Below, one piece after another: positions 6,955 through 15,138 of a stretch of DNA of 64,000 nt (positions are counted from its first letter, which is position 1; each line of letters opens with the position of its first letter). The position numbers and the translations under genes were made by a program. The DNA comes from Nocardioides sp. SR21 (GTDB taxonomy: Bacteria; Actinomycetota; Actinomycetes; Propionibacteriales; Nocardioidaceae). The stretch covers positions 1 through 64,000 of the forward strand of contig NZ_JAKWJR010000012.1 of NCBI RefSeq assembly GCF_022761125.1. Direction: 5' to 3'. Under the pieces are notes generated by a model. It saw only the letters and a program-made list of their open reading frames with translations. It made no database searches and was not told the origin of the DNA.

Positions 6955-8472
6955 TCAGTGGTTCTTCGGGAAGGCGAGCTCGAGGCCGCCGGCGGTGGCC
7001 GGGTCGGGCCAGCGCGTGGTGACGACCTTGCCACGGGTGAAGAAGTGCACGCCCTCGGTGCCGTGGGCGTGGGTGTCGCCGAACAGCGAGGCCTTCCAGC
7101 CACCGAACGAGTAGTACGCCATCGGCACCGGGATCGGGACGTTCACGCCGATCATGCCGACCTGCACGTCCTGCTCGAACGCGCGCGCCGCGCCGCCGTT
7201 GCTGGTGAAGATCGCGGTGCCGTTGCCGTACTTGTTGGCGTTCACCAGGTCCAGCGCCTCCTGGTAGGTGTCCGCGCGCACGACGGAGAGCACGGGGCCG
7301 AAGATCTCGTCGGTGTAGACGCTCATCTCGGGGGTCACGTGGTCGAACAGCGTCGGGCCGAGCCAGAAGCCGTCGGCCGCACCGTCGGCGGCGACGTCGC
7401 GGCCGTCGATGACCAGCGTCGCGCCCTCGGCCGCGCCGGCCTCGACGTACGACGCCACCTTGTCGCGGTGGACCTGGGTGACGAGCGGACCCATGTCCGC
7501 CTCAGATCCGGTGCCGGTCTTCGCGCCGTCGCCGATGTTGAGGGTGGCGGTGCGCTCGGCGATCTTCTGCACGAGGGTGTCGCCGGTGTCGCCGACCGCG
7601 ACGACCACGCTGATCGCCATGCAGCGCTCGCCGGCCGAGCCGTAGCCGGCGCTGACCGCGGCGTCCGCGGCCAGGTCGAGGTCGGCGTCGGGGAGGACGA
7701 GCATGTGGTTCTTGGCCCCGCCGAGGGCCTGGACCCGCTTGCCGTGCTGGCTGGCGCGCTCGTAGACGTACTCCGCGATCGGGGTGGAGCCCACGAAGCT
7801 GATCGCAGCGACGTCCGGGTGGTCGAGCAGCCCGTCGACGGCGACCTTGTCGCCGTGCAGCACGGTGAAGACGCCGTCGGGGAGACCGGCCTCCTTCCAG
7901 AGCTCGGCCATCCAGTTGGCGGCGGACGGGTCCTTCTCGCTGGGCTTCAGCACGACGGCGTTCCCGGCGGCGATCGCGATGGGGAAGAACCACATCGGGA
8001 CCATCGCGGGGAAGTTGAACGGACTGATGATGCCGACCACGCCGAGCGGCTGGCGGATGCTCTTCACGTCGACGCCGGTCGAGACCTGCGGGGAGTTGCC
8101 GCCCTTGAGCAGGTGCGGGATGCCGCACGCGAACTCCACGACCTCCTGGCCGCGGGAGACCTCGCCCAGGGCGTCGGAGCGGACCTTGCCGTGCTCGGCG
8201 GTGATGAGCTCGGCGAGCTCCTCCTTGCGCTCGTTGAGGAGCTCGCGGAAGCGGAAGACCACCTGGGTCCGCGCGCTCACCGAGGCGGCGGCCCAGTCGA
8301 GGCCGGCCTTCTTCGCCGAGGCGACCGCCGCCTCGATCTCCGCCGGACCGGCGAACGCGACCTGACCGGTGACCAGGCCGGTCGCGGGGTTGGTGACGTC
8401 GCCGACGCGGGCGCTGTCTCCGGGGTGGGCCTTGCCGTCGATCCAGTGCGAGATGGTCTTCATGGGTGTCAT
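6955..8472 (-). CDS. mmsA: CoA-acylating methylmalonate-semialdehyde dehydrogenase-type aldehyde dehydrogenase
   Basis: 505 aa. Aldehyde dehydrogenase superfamily, MmsA branch: starts with TISHWIDGK, carries FNFPAMVPMWFFPIAIA, GSTPIAEYVYERA and the active-site cysteine in GSAGERCMAIS, and ends with the typical FFTRGKVVTTRWP. MmsA enzymes oxidise (methyl)malonate semialdehyde to acetyl- or propionyl-CoA. In this cluster the substrate is likely the semialdehyde produced by the aminotransferase, such as beta-alanine-derived malonate semialdehyde. Two ATGs are possible (8472 and 8463); a GGCGGA site sits 4 nt before the first. It is divergent from the PucR gene, with a palindrome in the 73-bp gap. 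Confidence 0.88.
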   Translation of the reverse strand: MTPMKTISHWIDGKAHPGDSARVGDVTNPATGLVTGQVAFAGPAEIEAAVASAKKAGLDWAAASVSARTQVVFRFRELLNERKEELAELITAEHGKVRSDALGEVSRGQEVVEFACGIPHLLKGGNSPQVSTGVDVKSIRQPLGVVGIISPFNFPAMVPMWFFPIAIAAGNAVVLKPSEKDPSAANWMAELWKEAGLPDGVFTVLHGDKVAVDGLLDHPDVAAISFVGSTPIAEYVYERASQHGKRVQALGGAKNHMLVLPDADLDLAADAAVSAGYGSAGERCMAISVVVAVGDTGDTLVQKIAERTATLNIGDGAKTGTGSEADMGPLVTQVHRDKVASYVEAGAAEGATLVIDGRDVAADGAADGFWLGPTLFDHVTPEMSVYTDEIFGPVLSVVRADTYQEALDLVNANKYGNGTAIFTSNGGAARAFEQDVQVGMIGVNVPIPVPMAYYSFGGWKASLFGDTHAHGTEGVHFFTRGKVVTTRWPDPATAGGLELAFPKNH

Positions 8473-8529
8473 CGTTCCGCCGCTCCGCGGCTGACGCCAG
8501 GGACGGTCTGTCCCGTGCGTCGCGACCAG

Positions 8530-8546
8530 TGCGACACTGTGTCGCA
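8530..8546. promoter_or_regulatory. candidate operator between the amine cluster and the PucR gene
   Basis: The 17-bp perfect palindrome TGCGACACTGTGTCGCA ends on the first base of the PucR-family start codon. It is the only strong inverted repeat in the divergent intergenic region, so it is a natural candidate for autoregulation and for control of the mmsA-side operon by this regulator. Binding is inference. Confidence 0.5.
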
Positions 8547-10069
8547 TGCCGGTCACCGTCCGCGAGGCGCTCGCCCTCCCCGAGCTGGCTGCCGGTGACC
8601 CGGTGGTGCTGAGCGGCGAGTCGGGCCTGGACGCGGTGCTGCGGTGGGTGCACGTCTCCGAGCTGCGCGACGTGGGCCGGATGCTGTCCGGCGCCGAGCT
8701 GGTGCTGACCACCGGCCTCGGGATGGCCGCATCCCCGGACGCGGCCGACGACTTCGTGCGGCAGCTGGTCGAGGTCGGCGCCGCCGGGCTGGTCATCGAG
8801 CTCGGCGCGTCGTACACCTCGGTCCCGGAGCCGGCGCTGCGCCGGGCCCGGGCGGCGGGGTTCCCGCTGGTCGCGCTGAACCGGCCGGTGCGGTTCGTCG
8901 AGATCACCGAGAGCGTCCACCGCGCGATCGTGGCCGAGCAGTTCGAGGAGGTCCGGTTCGCCGGGGACCTGCACCGGACCTTCACCGAGCTCGGGCTGGA
9001 GCGGGCGCCGATGCACCGGCTGGTCGAGGCGGCCGCGGACCTGGCCGACGGGTCGGTGGTGCTCGAGGACCTGTCGCGCCGGGTGCTGGTCGCGGCGGCG
9101 CGCGGCGAACCGGTCGACCGGCTGCTGACCGACTGGGAGCGGCGGTCCCGGCTGACGCCGTTCCCGCGCGGCACCGAGATCGGCGGCCCGGAGAGCTGGC
9201 TGACCACGCCCGTCGGCATCCAGGGCGGGGCGTGGGCGCGGCTGGTCGTGACCGGCCCGCGTGACCAGGCCCGCGCGCGGCTGGTCGCCGAGCGTGCGGC
9301 GCAGGCGCTCGAGCTGGGCCGGATGATCGAGCGCGACGAGACCTCGATCCAGCTGCGGGTGCACGGCGGCTTCCTGCTGGACCTGCTCGACGGGCGGGTC
9401 GGCAGCGAGCCGGTCGCCGCGGCCCGGCTGCACGCGCTCGGGGTGCCCGAGTCCACGTCGTACGTCGGCGCCGTCGCGCGGCTCCGGTCCGACGAACCCG
9501 TCGAGCGGCTGGTGGCCGTCCTCGGCGACGTACCTGGTCTGGTCGGCGTGCTCGACGCCGTCCACGTCGGCCTGCTGGTCCCCGTGGACGTCGACCTCGA
9601 CGCGATCGCGCGGTCGGTGTCGGGCGAGGCCATCGTGGCCGCGGGTCATCCGGTCACCGGCGTGCTGCCTGCCGCGACGTCGCTGCGCTCGGCGCGAGCC
9701 GTCGCCGACGTGGCGGTCACGCTGCCCCCGCTCGACGGCTGCGTGCGCCAGGCCGACATCCGGCTCCCCGGGCTGCTGATGTCGCTGCGCGAGGACCCGC
9801 GGCTCCAGGAGTTCGCCGAGGCCGAGCTCGGCGCCCTGCTCGAGCACGAGGCCCGCCACGGTGGCGGCCTGGTCGAGCTGCTCCGGCAGTTCCTCGCGGT
9901 CGGCGGCAACAAGACCGAGCTCGCCCGCGTCGCGCACCGCAACCGCACCTCGCTCTACCCGGCGCTCCGGCGGCTCGAGGAGCTGGTCGGCCACCCCCTC
10001 GACGACGCGGCCTCGCGCCTGTCGCTCGGCGTGGCGCTGCTGGCCTACGACCAGGGGCGCGAGCTGTAG
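8546..10069 (+). CDS. PucR family transcriptional regulator
   Basis: 507 aa. The N-terminal PucR-type domain (VTVREALALPELAAGDPVVL, GAELVLTTGL) occupies about the first 130 residues. The C-terminal PucR helix-turn-helix (GGNKTELARVAHRNRTSLYPALRRLEELVG) is at about residues 450-480, with a GGDEF-like linker region between. PucR regulators activate or repress purine, amine and amino-acid catabolic genes in response to a pathway metabolite. Here the gene is divergent from the mmsA/aminotransferase/oxidase operon, the usual arrangement for a local regulator. ATG start; a palindrome overlaps it, so the transcript may have a very short leader. Confidence 0.88.
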   Translation: MPVTVREALALPELAAGDPVVLSGESGLDAVLRWVHVSELRDVGRMLSGAELVLTTGLGMAASPDAADDFVRQLVEVGAAGLVIELGASYTSVPEPALRRARAAGFPLVALNRPVRFVEITESVHRAIVAEQFEEVRFAGDLHRTFTELGLERAPMHRLVEAAADLADGSVVLEDLSRRVLVAAARGEPVDRLLTDWERRSRLTPFPRGTEIGGPESWLTTPVGIQGGAWARLVVTGPRDQARARLVAERAAQALELGRMIERDETSIQLRVHGGFLLDLLDGRVGSEPVAAARLHALGVPESTSYVGAVARLRSDEPVERLVAVLGDVPGLVGVLDAVHVGLLVPVDVDLDAIARSVSGEAIVAAGHPVTGVLPAATSLRSARAVADVAVTLPPLDGCVRQADIRLPGLLMSLREDPRLQEFAEAELGALLEHEARHGGGLVELLRQFLAVGGNKTELARVAHRNRTSLYPALRRLEELVGHPLDDAASRLSLGVALLAYDQGREL

Positions 10070-10143
10070 CTGTCGCGTCCCTTCCCGGCCGTGCACCGCC
10101 TGGAGGTGCCGGGACTGCCTGAGAGATGCCGCGATACTGAGCC

Positions 10144-10491
10144 ATGGCGAAGTTCGAGACCGTCGACGACTACCTGGCGACGCTGCCCGACGACCAGCGC
10201 GCGGTGGTCGAGGAGATCCGGCGCCGCGTGCTCGCGGTGGCGCCGGCCGCGACCGAGGTGATCCGCTACGACATGCCGACCTGGCAGGTCGACGGGGCGT
10301 CGCTCGTCCACGCGGCGGCCTGGAAGCAGCACGTGTCGCTCTACCCCGTCCCACCCGCGGGCGACGCCGAGCTGGACCGCGACCTCGCGCCGTACGCCGG
10401 CGCGAAGGGCACCCTGAAGATCCCGTACGGCGAGGTCGACTACGACCTGATCGAGCGGGCGGTACGCCGGCTCGCGGCGGGCGGCTCCTGA
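10144..10491 (+). CDS. DUF1801 (YdhG-like) protein
   Basis: 115 aa. Matches the DUF1801 pattern: FETVDDYLATLPDDQRAVVEEIRRRV at the N-terminus, IRYDMPTWQVDG in the middle, AAWKQHVSLYPVP, and the characteristic GAKGTLKIPYGEVDYDLIERAVRRL end. Members include the Bacillus YdhG 'iron chaperone' and many uncharacterised small cytosolic proteins; the biochemical role is not established. It stands alone between PucR and the convergent LysE gene. Confidence 0.82.
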   Translation: MAKFETVDDYLATLPDDQRAVVEEIRRRVLAVAPAATEVIRYDMPTWQVDGASLVHAAAWKQHVSLYPVPPAGDAELDRDLAPYAGAKGTLKIPYGEVDYDLIERAVRRLAAGGS

Positions 10492-10529
10492 ACCGGGGCG
10501 GTCGACCTGGCAGCCGACACCAGCAGCGG

Positions 10530-11174
10530 CTACTCGCTCGCCGCCATCGCGGTACCGAGGCCGATCATCATCACGCCACCGGCGACGCCGAGCTTGTCGA
10601 GCCGGGTGGGCTTGCGGGCGAACCAGTCGCGCGCCTTGCCCGCCGCGAGCGCCCAGACGGAGTCGGAGCAGGCGGCCATCACGCCGAAGATGAGGCCGAG
10701 CAGCGCGAGCTGCAGCCCGGTGTGCCCGGCCGGCTCGTTCACGAACTGTGGCAGGAACGCCACGAAGAACACGATGGTCTTCGGGTTGGTCACCCCGACG
10801 GTGAACCCGACGCGCAGCGAGCGCCGCGCCGAGGCGCGGAGCACGACCGCCGAGGTCTCGACGGCGTCGAGGGCGGCGCGGGCGTCCGCGCGGTGCCGGA
10901 TCGCCTGGACGCCGAGGTAGACGACGTACACCGCGCCGACGATCTTCAGCGCGAGGTAGGCGTGGGTGCTGGCGGCCACCACGGCGCCGAGGCCGACGGC
11001 CACGAGCAGCACCTGGGTGGTCACGCCGATCGCGTTGCCGACCACCGAGAGGAGCGCGTCGCGACGGCCGACCGTGAGCGCGCGACCGATCGTGAACAGC
11101 AGGCTCGGTCCGGGGACCTGGATGAAGAGGGCGCTCGCGATGACGAAGGCGAGCCACTGGCTGGTGGTCGGCAC
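10530..11174 (-). CDS. LysE/RhtB family amino-acid exporter
   Basis: 214 aa with about six hydrophobic segments. The N-terminus has the family signature FIQVPGPSLLFTIGRALTVGRRDALLSVVGNAIG, and the middle has the GFTVGVTNPKTIVFFVAFLPQFV block typical of LysE/RhtB translocators. These export amino acids or their derivatives using the proton gradient. It is divergent from the pseudouridine kinase gene across a 74-bp gap. The exported substrate is not predictable. Confidence 0.88.
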   Translation of the reverse strand: MPTTSQWLAFVIASALFIQVPGPSLLFTIGRALTVGRRDALLSVVGNAIGVTTQVLLVAVGLGAVVAASTHAYLALKIVGAVYVVYLGVQAIRHRADARAALDAVETSAVVLRASARRSLRVGFTVGVTNPKTIVFFVAFLPQFVNEPAGHTGLQLALLGLIFGVMAACSDSVWALAAGKARDWFARKPTRLDKLGVAGGVMMIGLGTAMAASE

Positions 11175-11225
11175 CGCGCCAGTGTCTCAGGACGGCGACG
11201 GGCCGCGCGAAGGATTTGCTTGAGT

Positions 11226-11251
11226 AAGCATGCTTTATGCTGACAAGCATG
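11226..11251. promoter_or_regulatory. candidate operator at the psuK start
   Basis: The palindrome AAGCATGCTT (11226-11235) is followed within 10 bp by another AAGCATG (11245-11251) that includes the ATG at 11249. A further GCTT lies just upstream at 11218-11221. The kinase encoded here carries its own N-terminal HTH, so these half-sites could be its binding site. The region is AT-rich relative to its surroundings and may contain the -10 element. Confidence 0.4.
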
Positions 11252-12343
11252 AGCCTGACGGACCGGGAGCGCGAGATCGTCGCGCTGCTGCGGCGCGACC
11301 CGCTGCTCGGGTCCGAGGCGATCGCGGCCACCCTCGGCACCACCCGCACCGCGGTCAACGTGCACCTGTCGAACCTCGGCAAGAAGGGCGTGATCCTCGG
11401 CCGCGGCTACGTGCTGAGCGAGGAGCCCGCTGTCGTCGTGATCGGCGGCGCCAACATGGACGTGAAGGCGCGCAGTGCCCGCGCCGCCGTACCGGCCACC
11501 AGCAACCCGGGCACCGGCTCGATGGCCGCCGGCGGGGTCGGCCGCAACATCGCCGAGAACCTCGCCCGGCTCGGCACCCGCACCCACCTGGTCGCCGCGA
11601 TCGGCAGCGACGGCCTGGGCGACCAGGTCCTCGCCGCGACGACGGGCGCCGGCGTCCACGTCGAGCACGTACGGCGTTCCGCGCGCGCGACCGGCACCTA
11701 CACCGCGGTGCTCGACGCCGACGGCGAGCTGGTTGTCGCGGTCGCGGACATGGCCGCCACCGACGAGCTGGCCCCCGAGCAGGTCAACGCCGCACGCGAC
11801 CTGGTGGCCGCCGCGTCGCTGGTCGTGCTGGACGGCAACCTGTCGCCCGAGACCCTCGCGTTCGCGCTGGACCTCGCCACCCAGGCGGGCGTCCGGGTGC
11901 TGCTCGAGCCGGTCAGCGTCCCGAAGGCCGCGGCGCTCGCGCACCTCGTCGAGGCGGACCGGCCGCTCCACGCGATCACGCCCAACCGCGACGAGCTCGC
12001 CGCGCTCACCGACCTGCCCACCCGCACCGACCGCCAGGTGGCCACCGCCACCCGGGCGCTGCACGACCGCGGCGTCGAGCTGGTGTGGGTGCGGCTGGGG
12101 CGCGACGGCTCGCTCTTGAGTACGGCGTCCGGCGCGACCGCGCTGTCCGTCGTGCCCGCCGACGTCGCGGACGTGACCGGTGCGGGCGACGCGATGCTCG
12201 CGGCGTTCTGCCACGCGCTGCTGACCGGGGCGGACCCGGTCGACGCCGCGGCGTACGGCCACGCGGCGGCGGCCCTGACCGTCGCCAGCCCCCACACGGT
12301 CCGACCGGACCTCACCGACCGACTCGTCAGGAGCCTCTTGTGA
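11249..12343 (+). CDS. psuK: HTH-fused PfkB-family carbohydrate kinase, probable pseudouridine kinase
   Basis: 364 aa from ATG 11249 (MSLTDRER); an ATG four codons upstream (11237) is an alternative. Residues about 1-55 form a winged helix (EAIAATLGTTRTAVNVHLSNLGKKGVI). The rest is a PfkB/ribokinase-type kinase with VVVIGGANMDVKA, the GGVGRNIAENLARLG sugar-binding block and the catalytic DVTGAGDAMLAAF motif. The gene overlaps psuG, so its substrate is most likely pseudouridine, phosphorylated at the 5' position. Kinases with such an N-terminal HTH are known in this family; the fusion suggests that the enzyme represses its own operon. Confidence 0.8.
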   Translation: MSLTDREREIVALLRRDPLLGSEAIAATLGTTRTAVNVHLSNLGKKGVILGRGYVLSEEPAVVVIGGANMDVKARSARAAVPATSNPGTGSMAAGGVGRNIAENLARLGTRTHLVAAIGSDGLGDQVLAATTGAGVHVEHVRRSARATGTYTAVLDADGELVVAVADMAATDELAPEQVNAARDLVAAASLVVLDGNLSPETLAFALDLATQAGVRVLLEPVSVPKAAALAHLVEADRPLHAITPNRDELAALTDLPTRTDRQVATATRALHDRGVELVWVRLGRDGSLLSTASGATALSVVPADVADVTGAGDAMLAAFCHALLTGADPVDAAAYGHAAAALTVASPHTVRPDLTDRLVRSLL

Positions 12344-13254
12344 CGCACCCGCTACTCACCGTGACCGACGAGGTCGCCACCGCGCTCGCGGAGGGCAGGC
12401 CGGTCGTGGCGCTCGAGAGCACGATCATCAGCCACGGCATGCCGTACCCGCAGAACGTCGCGATGGCGGTCGAGGTCGAGGGCATCATCCGCGAGCACGG
12501 CGCCGTCCCGGCCACGATCGCGGTGCTCGACGGCCGGCCGAGGATCGGGTTGTCGCCCGACGACCTCGAGCTGCTCGCCAGCCACGGCGACGTGACGAAG
12601 GTGAGCGTCCGCGACCTCCCGTTCGTCGTCGCGCGCGGCAGCCACGGCGCGACCACGGTCGCCGCGACCATGCGGCTCGCGGCGCTGGCCGGCATCCGCA
12701 CCTTCGTCACCGGCGGGCTCGGCGGCGTGCACCGCGGCGCGCAGCAGACGTTCGACATCTCGGCCGACCTCACCGAGCTCGGTACGACGGACGTCGCGGT
12801 CGTGTCGGCGGGCGTGAAGTCGATCCTCGACATCGGGCTCACGCTCGAGACCCTGGAGACGCTCGGCGTCCCGGTGCTGGCGTTCGGCAGCGACGAGTTC
12901 CCGTCGTTCTACTCCCGCTCCAGCGGGCACGCGGCGCCGATGCGGGTCGACTCCGCCGCCGAGGTGGCCGCGGTGATGTCCTCGAAGTGGGCGCTCGGCA
13001 TCGCCGGCGGCATCGTCGTCGCGAACCCGATCCCCGTGGAGGACGAGATCCCCGCCGACGAGATCGGCGTCATCATCGAGCAGGCCCTCGGCGACATGGA
13101 CGCGCTCGGCATCCACGGCAAGGACGCGACGCCGTACCTCCTCGGCCGGATCGTCGAGATCACCGGCGGCGCCTCGCTGACCGCGAACATCGCCCTGGTC
13201 CGGCACAACGCGAGGCTGGGAGCCGCCATCGCTGCGGAATTCGCAGCGCTCTGA
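12340..13254 (+). CDS. psuG: pseudouridine-5'-phosphate glycosidase
   Basis: 304 aa. Full-length PsuG: PVVALESTIISHGMPYPQN at the N-terminus, the EVEGIIREHGAVPATIAVLDGR block, GSHGATTVAATM, FVTGGLGGVHRGA and SAGVKSILDIGLTLETLETLGVPV, all hallmarks of the family. It cleaves the C-C glycosidic bond of pseudouridine 5'-phosphate to uracil and ribose 5-phosphate. The GTG start shares bases with the kinase stop codon (GTGA overlap) and is preceded by AGGAG, so kinase and glycosidase form a translationally coupled two-step pathway for RNA-derived pseudouridine. Confidence 0.93.
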   Translation: MTHPLLTVTDEVATALAEGRPVVALESTIISHGMPYPQNVAMAVEVEGIIREHGAVPATIAVLDGRPRIGLSPDDLELLASHGDVTKVSVRDLPFVVARGSHGATTVAATMRLAALAGIRTFVTGGLGGVHRGAQQTFDISADLTELGTTDVAVVSAGVKSILDIGLTLETLETLGVPVLAFGSDEFPSFYSRSSGHAAPMRVDSAAEVAAVMSSKWALGIAGGIVVANPIPVEDEIPADEIGVIIEQALGDMDALGIHGKDATPYLLGRIVEITGGASLTANIALVRHNARLGAAIAAEFAAL

Positions 13255-13305
13255 GGTATCTGACGGCGATATCGGCACTCCTCCCGATGTCAGCGCAGTA
13301 CCTCA
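13252..13305 (+). terminator. inverted repeat after psuG
   Basis: TGAGGTA at 13252-13258, which includes the psuG stop codon, pairs with TACCTCA at 13299-13305; an inner CTGAC/GTCAG pair extends the stem. The loop is long, so termination is plausible but not certain. Confidence 0.4.
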
Positions 13306-13323
13306 GCAATGAATGTGGAGCTC

Positions 13324-13458
13324 ATGAACCCGCTCAGCGCCAACCCCGTCACCGTCCTCCAGGCCGCCCGCGCGGACCGCGCGCGCACCGACCGCCGCGA
13401 CCGCGCCGTGCGCGCGGCCCGCACTGCCCGTCAGGCGCTGGAGCGCCGCGACCGCTAG
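13324..13458 (+). CDS. small Arg/Ala-rich hypothetical protein (44 aa)
   Basis: ATG at 13324 is preceded by GGAG, and the frame ends at TAG 13456-13458. The 44-residue product begins MNPLSANPVTVLQAARADRA and continues as a strongly basic Arg/Ala-rich helix with repeated RxDR motifs. Third positions are nearly all G or C. It lies between psuG and the P450 promoter, and its stop codon overlaps the candidate TetR operator. It could be a real micro-protein or a chance frame in GC-rich DNA; no homologue is recognised. Confidence 0.4.
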   Translation: MNPLSANPVTVLQAARADRARTDRRDRAVRAARTARQALERRDR

Positions 13459-13478
13459 ACAAATCTCTTGATTTGTCT
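13457..13478. promoter_or_regulatory. candidate TetR operator in front of the P450 gene
   Basis: Perfect 9-bp arms AGACAAATC (13457-13465) and GATTTGTCT (13470-13478) separated by TCTT. The AT-rich arms contrast with the surrounding 75% GC. It lies 12 bp upstream of the chosen P450 start, and the next gene encodes a TetR-type regulator overlapping the P450 3' end, so autoregulation of the pair is the simplest reading. Confidence 0.55.
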
Positions 13479-13490
13479 CACCCTGGGTCG

Positions 13491-14675
13491 GTGGCCTACC
13501 GACCCGGCAGCGCGGACAGCTGGGCCGAGCCCTGGGCGATGTACGCCGACCTTCGCGACCACGACCCGGTCCACCACGTGGTCCCCGCCGGGCGTCCGGA
13601 CGCCGACTACTTCGTGCTCTCCCGGCACGCCGACGTGCTGGCGGCCGCGGTCGACACCGCGACGTACTCCTCCGCCCGCGGCCTGACCGTCGAGTACGAC
13701 GAGCTCGAGACGATCGGGCTCGCCGACAACCCGCCGCTGGTGATGCTCGACCCGCCGGACCACACGGCGTTCCGCAAGCTGGTCGCCCGCGGGTTCACGC
13801 CGCGCCAGGTACGGACGCTCGAGCCCGAGGTACGCGCGTTCGTGGTCGAGCGGCTCGAGCGGTTGCGCGACGCGGGCGGCGGCGACATCGTCGAGGCGCT
13901 GTTCAAGCCGATGCCGAGCATGGTGGTCGCCCACTACCTCGGGGTGCCCGCGCACGAGCGGGACCGGTTCGACGACTGGACCCACGCGATCGTCTCGGCC
14001 AGCTCCGCGGGGGAGATCGGGGCCGCCACCGACGCGATCGTCGAGATGATGGGCTACTTCACCGAGCTGATCGAGCGCCGCCGCGTCGAGCCGGGCGACG
14101 ACACCGTCTCGCACCTGGTCGCGGCCGGCGTCGGGGACGACGACCGCGGGCTGCTCTCGATCCTCGCCTACGTCTTCACGGTCGTGACGGGCGGCAACGA
14201 CACCACGACCGGGATGCTCGGCGGCACGGTGCAGCTGCTCGAGACCGACCGAGACCAGCGCGAGCTGCTGCTCGACGACCCGGCCCTCGTCGGTGACGCC
14301 GTCGAGGAGCTGCTGCGGCTGACCTCCCCGGTGCAGGGGCTGGCCCGGACCGTGACCCGCGATGTCGAGCTGCACGGCACCACGATCCCCGCGGGGCGCC
14401 GCGTCCTGCTGCTGTACGGCGCCGCGAACCGGGACCCGCGCCGCTACGGGCCGGACGCCGACGACCTCGACGTACGCCGGAGGCCGTCGCAGATCCTGAC
14501 GTTCAGCCAGGGCAGCCACCACTGTCTGGGCGCCGCGGCCGCGCGGCTGCAGGCGCGGGTCGCGATCGAGGAGCTGCTGGCGCGATGCCCCGAGTTCACG
14601 GTCGACCTCGACGCGGTGGAGTGGGCTCCCGGTCCGTACGTCCGGCGCCCCACCACGGTCCCCTTCCGCCCGTGA
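13491..14675 (+). CDS. cytochrome P450
   Basis: 394 aa from the GTG of VAYRPGSADSW; a TTG six codons upstream is possible, but no ribosome-binding site supports either, so the transcript may be leaderless. The I-helix is VVTGGNDTTTGML (about residue 230), the K-helix ExxR is EELLRL, and the heme loop is FSQGSHHCLG with the iron-ligating cysteine at about residue 345. Length is that of a bacterial class I soluble P450. No ferredoxin or reductase gene is adjacent. The TetR gene begins within its last codon. Substrate unknown. Confidence 0.9.
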   Translation: MAYRPGSADSWAEPWAMYADLRDHDPVHHVVPAGRPDADYFVLSRHADVLAAAVDTATYSSARGLTVEYDELETIGLADNPPLVMLDPPDHTAFRKLVARGFTPRQVRTLEPEVRAFVVERLERLRDAGGGDIVEALFKPMPSMVVAHYLGVPAHERDRFDDWTHAIVSASSAGEIGAATDAIVEMMGYFTELIERRRVEPGDDTVSHLVAAGVGDDDRGLLSILAYVFTVVTGGNDTTTGMLGGTVQLLETDRDQRELLLDDPALVGDAVEELLRLTSPVQGLARTVTRDVELHGTTIPAGRRVLLLYGAANRDPRRYGPDADDLDVRRRPSQILTFSQGSHHCLGAAAARLQARVAIEELLARCPEFTVDLDAVEWAPGPYVRRPTTVPFRP

Positions 14676-15124
14676 ACGCCGAGCAGATCCTGGACGCCGC
14701 CTCCGGTTTGTTCGCCGAGCGCGGCGTCAACGCGGTCGGCATGGGCGAGGTCGCCAAGGCCGCGGGCTGCTCGCGGGCGACGTTGTACCGCTACTTCCCC
14801 GACCGGCACGCGCTGCACGTCGCCTTCGTGCAGCGCGAGGCGCGCCGGATCGGGGCGCTGCTGCCCACCGACGAGCCCGTCGAGGCCATCCTCGGAGCGG
14901 TGCGGGAGGTCCGCGCCCGCCCCGAGCTGATCGCGTGGTTCGGCGCGGCCGACGCGGGGACGGCCGCGGAGCTCGCCCAGTCCGACGCCGTCATCGGCGG
15001 GCTGGGTGACGAGGAGACCGCGCGCTGGCTGGTGCGGGTGGTCGTCTCGCTGCTGATCGTCCCGGGACGCGACGAGGCCGACGAGCGCGCGATGGTCGAG
15101 CGGTTCGTGGTTCCGGGCCTGTAG
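14672..15124 (+). CDS. TetR family transcriptional regulator
   Basis: 150 aa. N-terminal TetR DNA-binding domain: ILDAASGLFAERGVNAVGMGEVAKAAGCSRATLYRYFPDRHALHVAF, with the helix-turn-helix at about residues 27-46. The ligand domain is short for the family (usual total about 190 aa), so the inducer pocket may be reduced. The GTG start overlaps the P450 stop codon (GTGA), so it is co-translated with the P450. The palindrome at 13457-13478 is its likely target. Confidence 0.88.
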   Translation: MNAEQILDAASGLFAERGVNAVGMGEVAKAAGCSRATLYRYFPDRHALHVAFVQREARRIGALLPTDEPVEAILGAVREVRARPELIAWFGAADAGTAAELAQSDAVIGGLGDEETARWLVRVVVSLLIVPGRDEADERAMVERFVVPGL

Positions 15125-15138
15125 GGCAGTCTTCTCCC

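Noticed and set aside
6955..9633. Long minus-strand frame running from the MmsA gene through the PucR gene region
   Set aside because: Only the MmsA part has domain signals; the upstream half is an antisense shadow of the plus-strand PucR gene.
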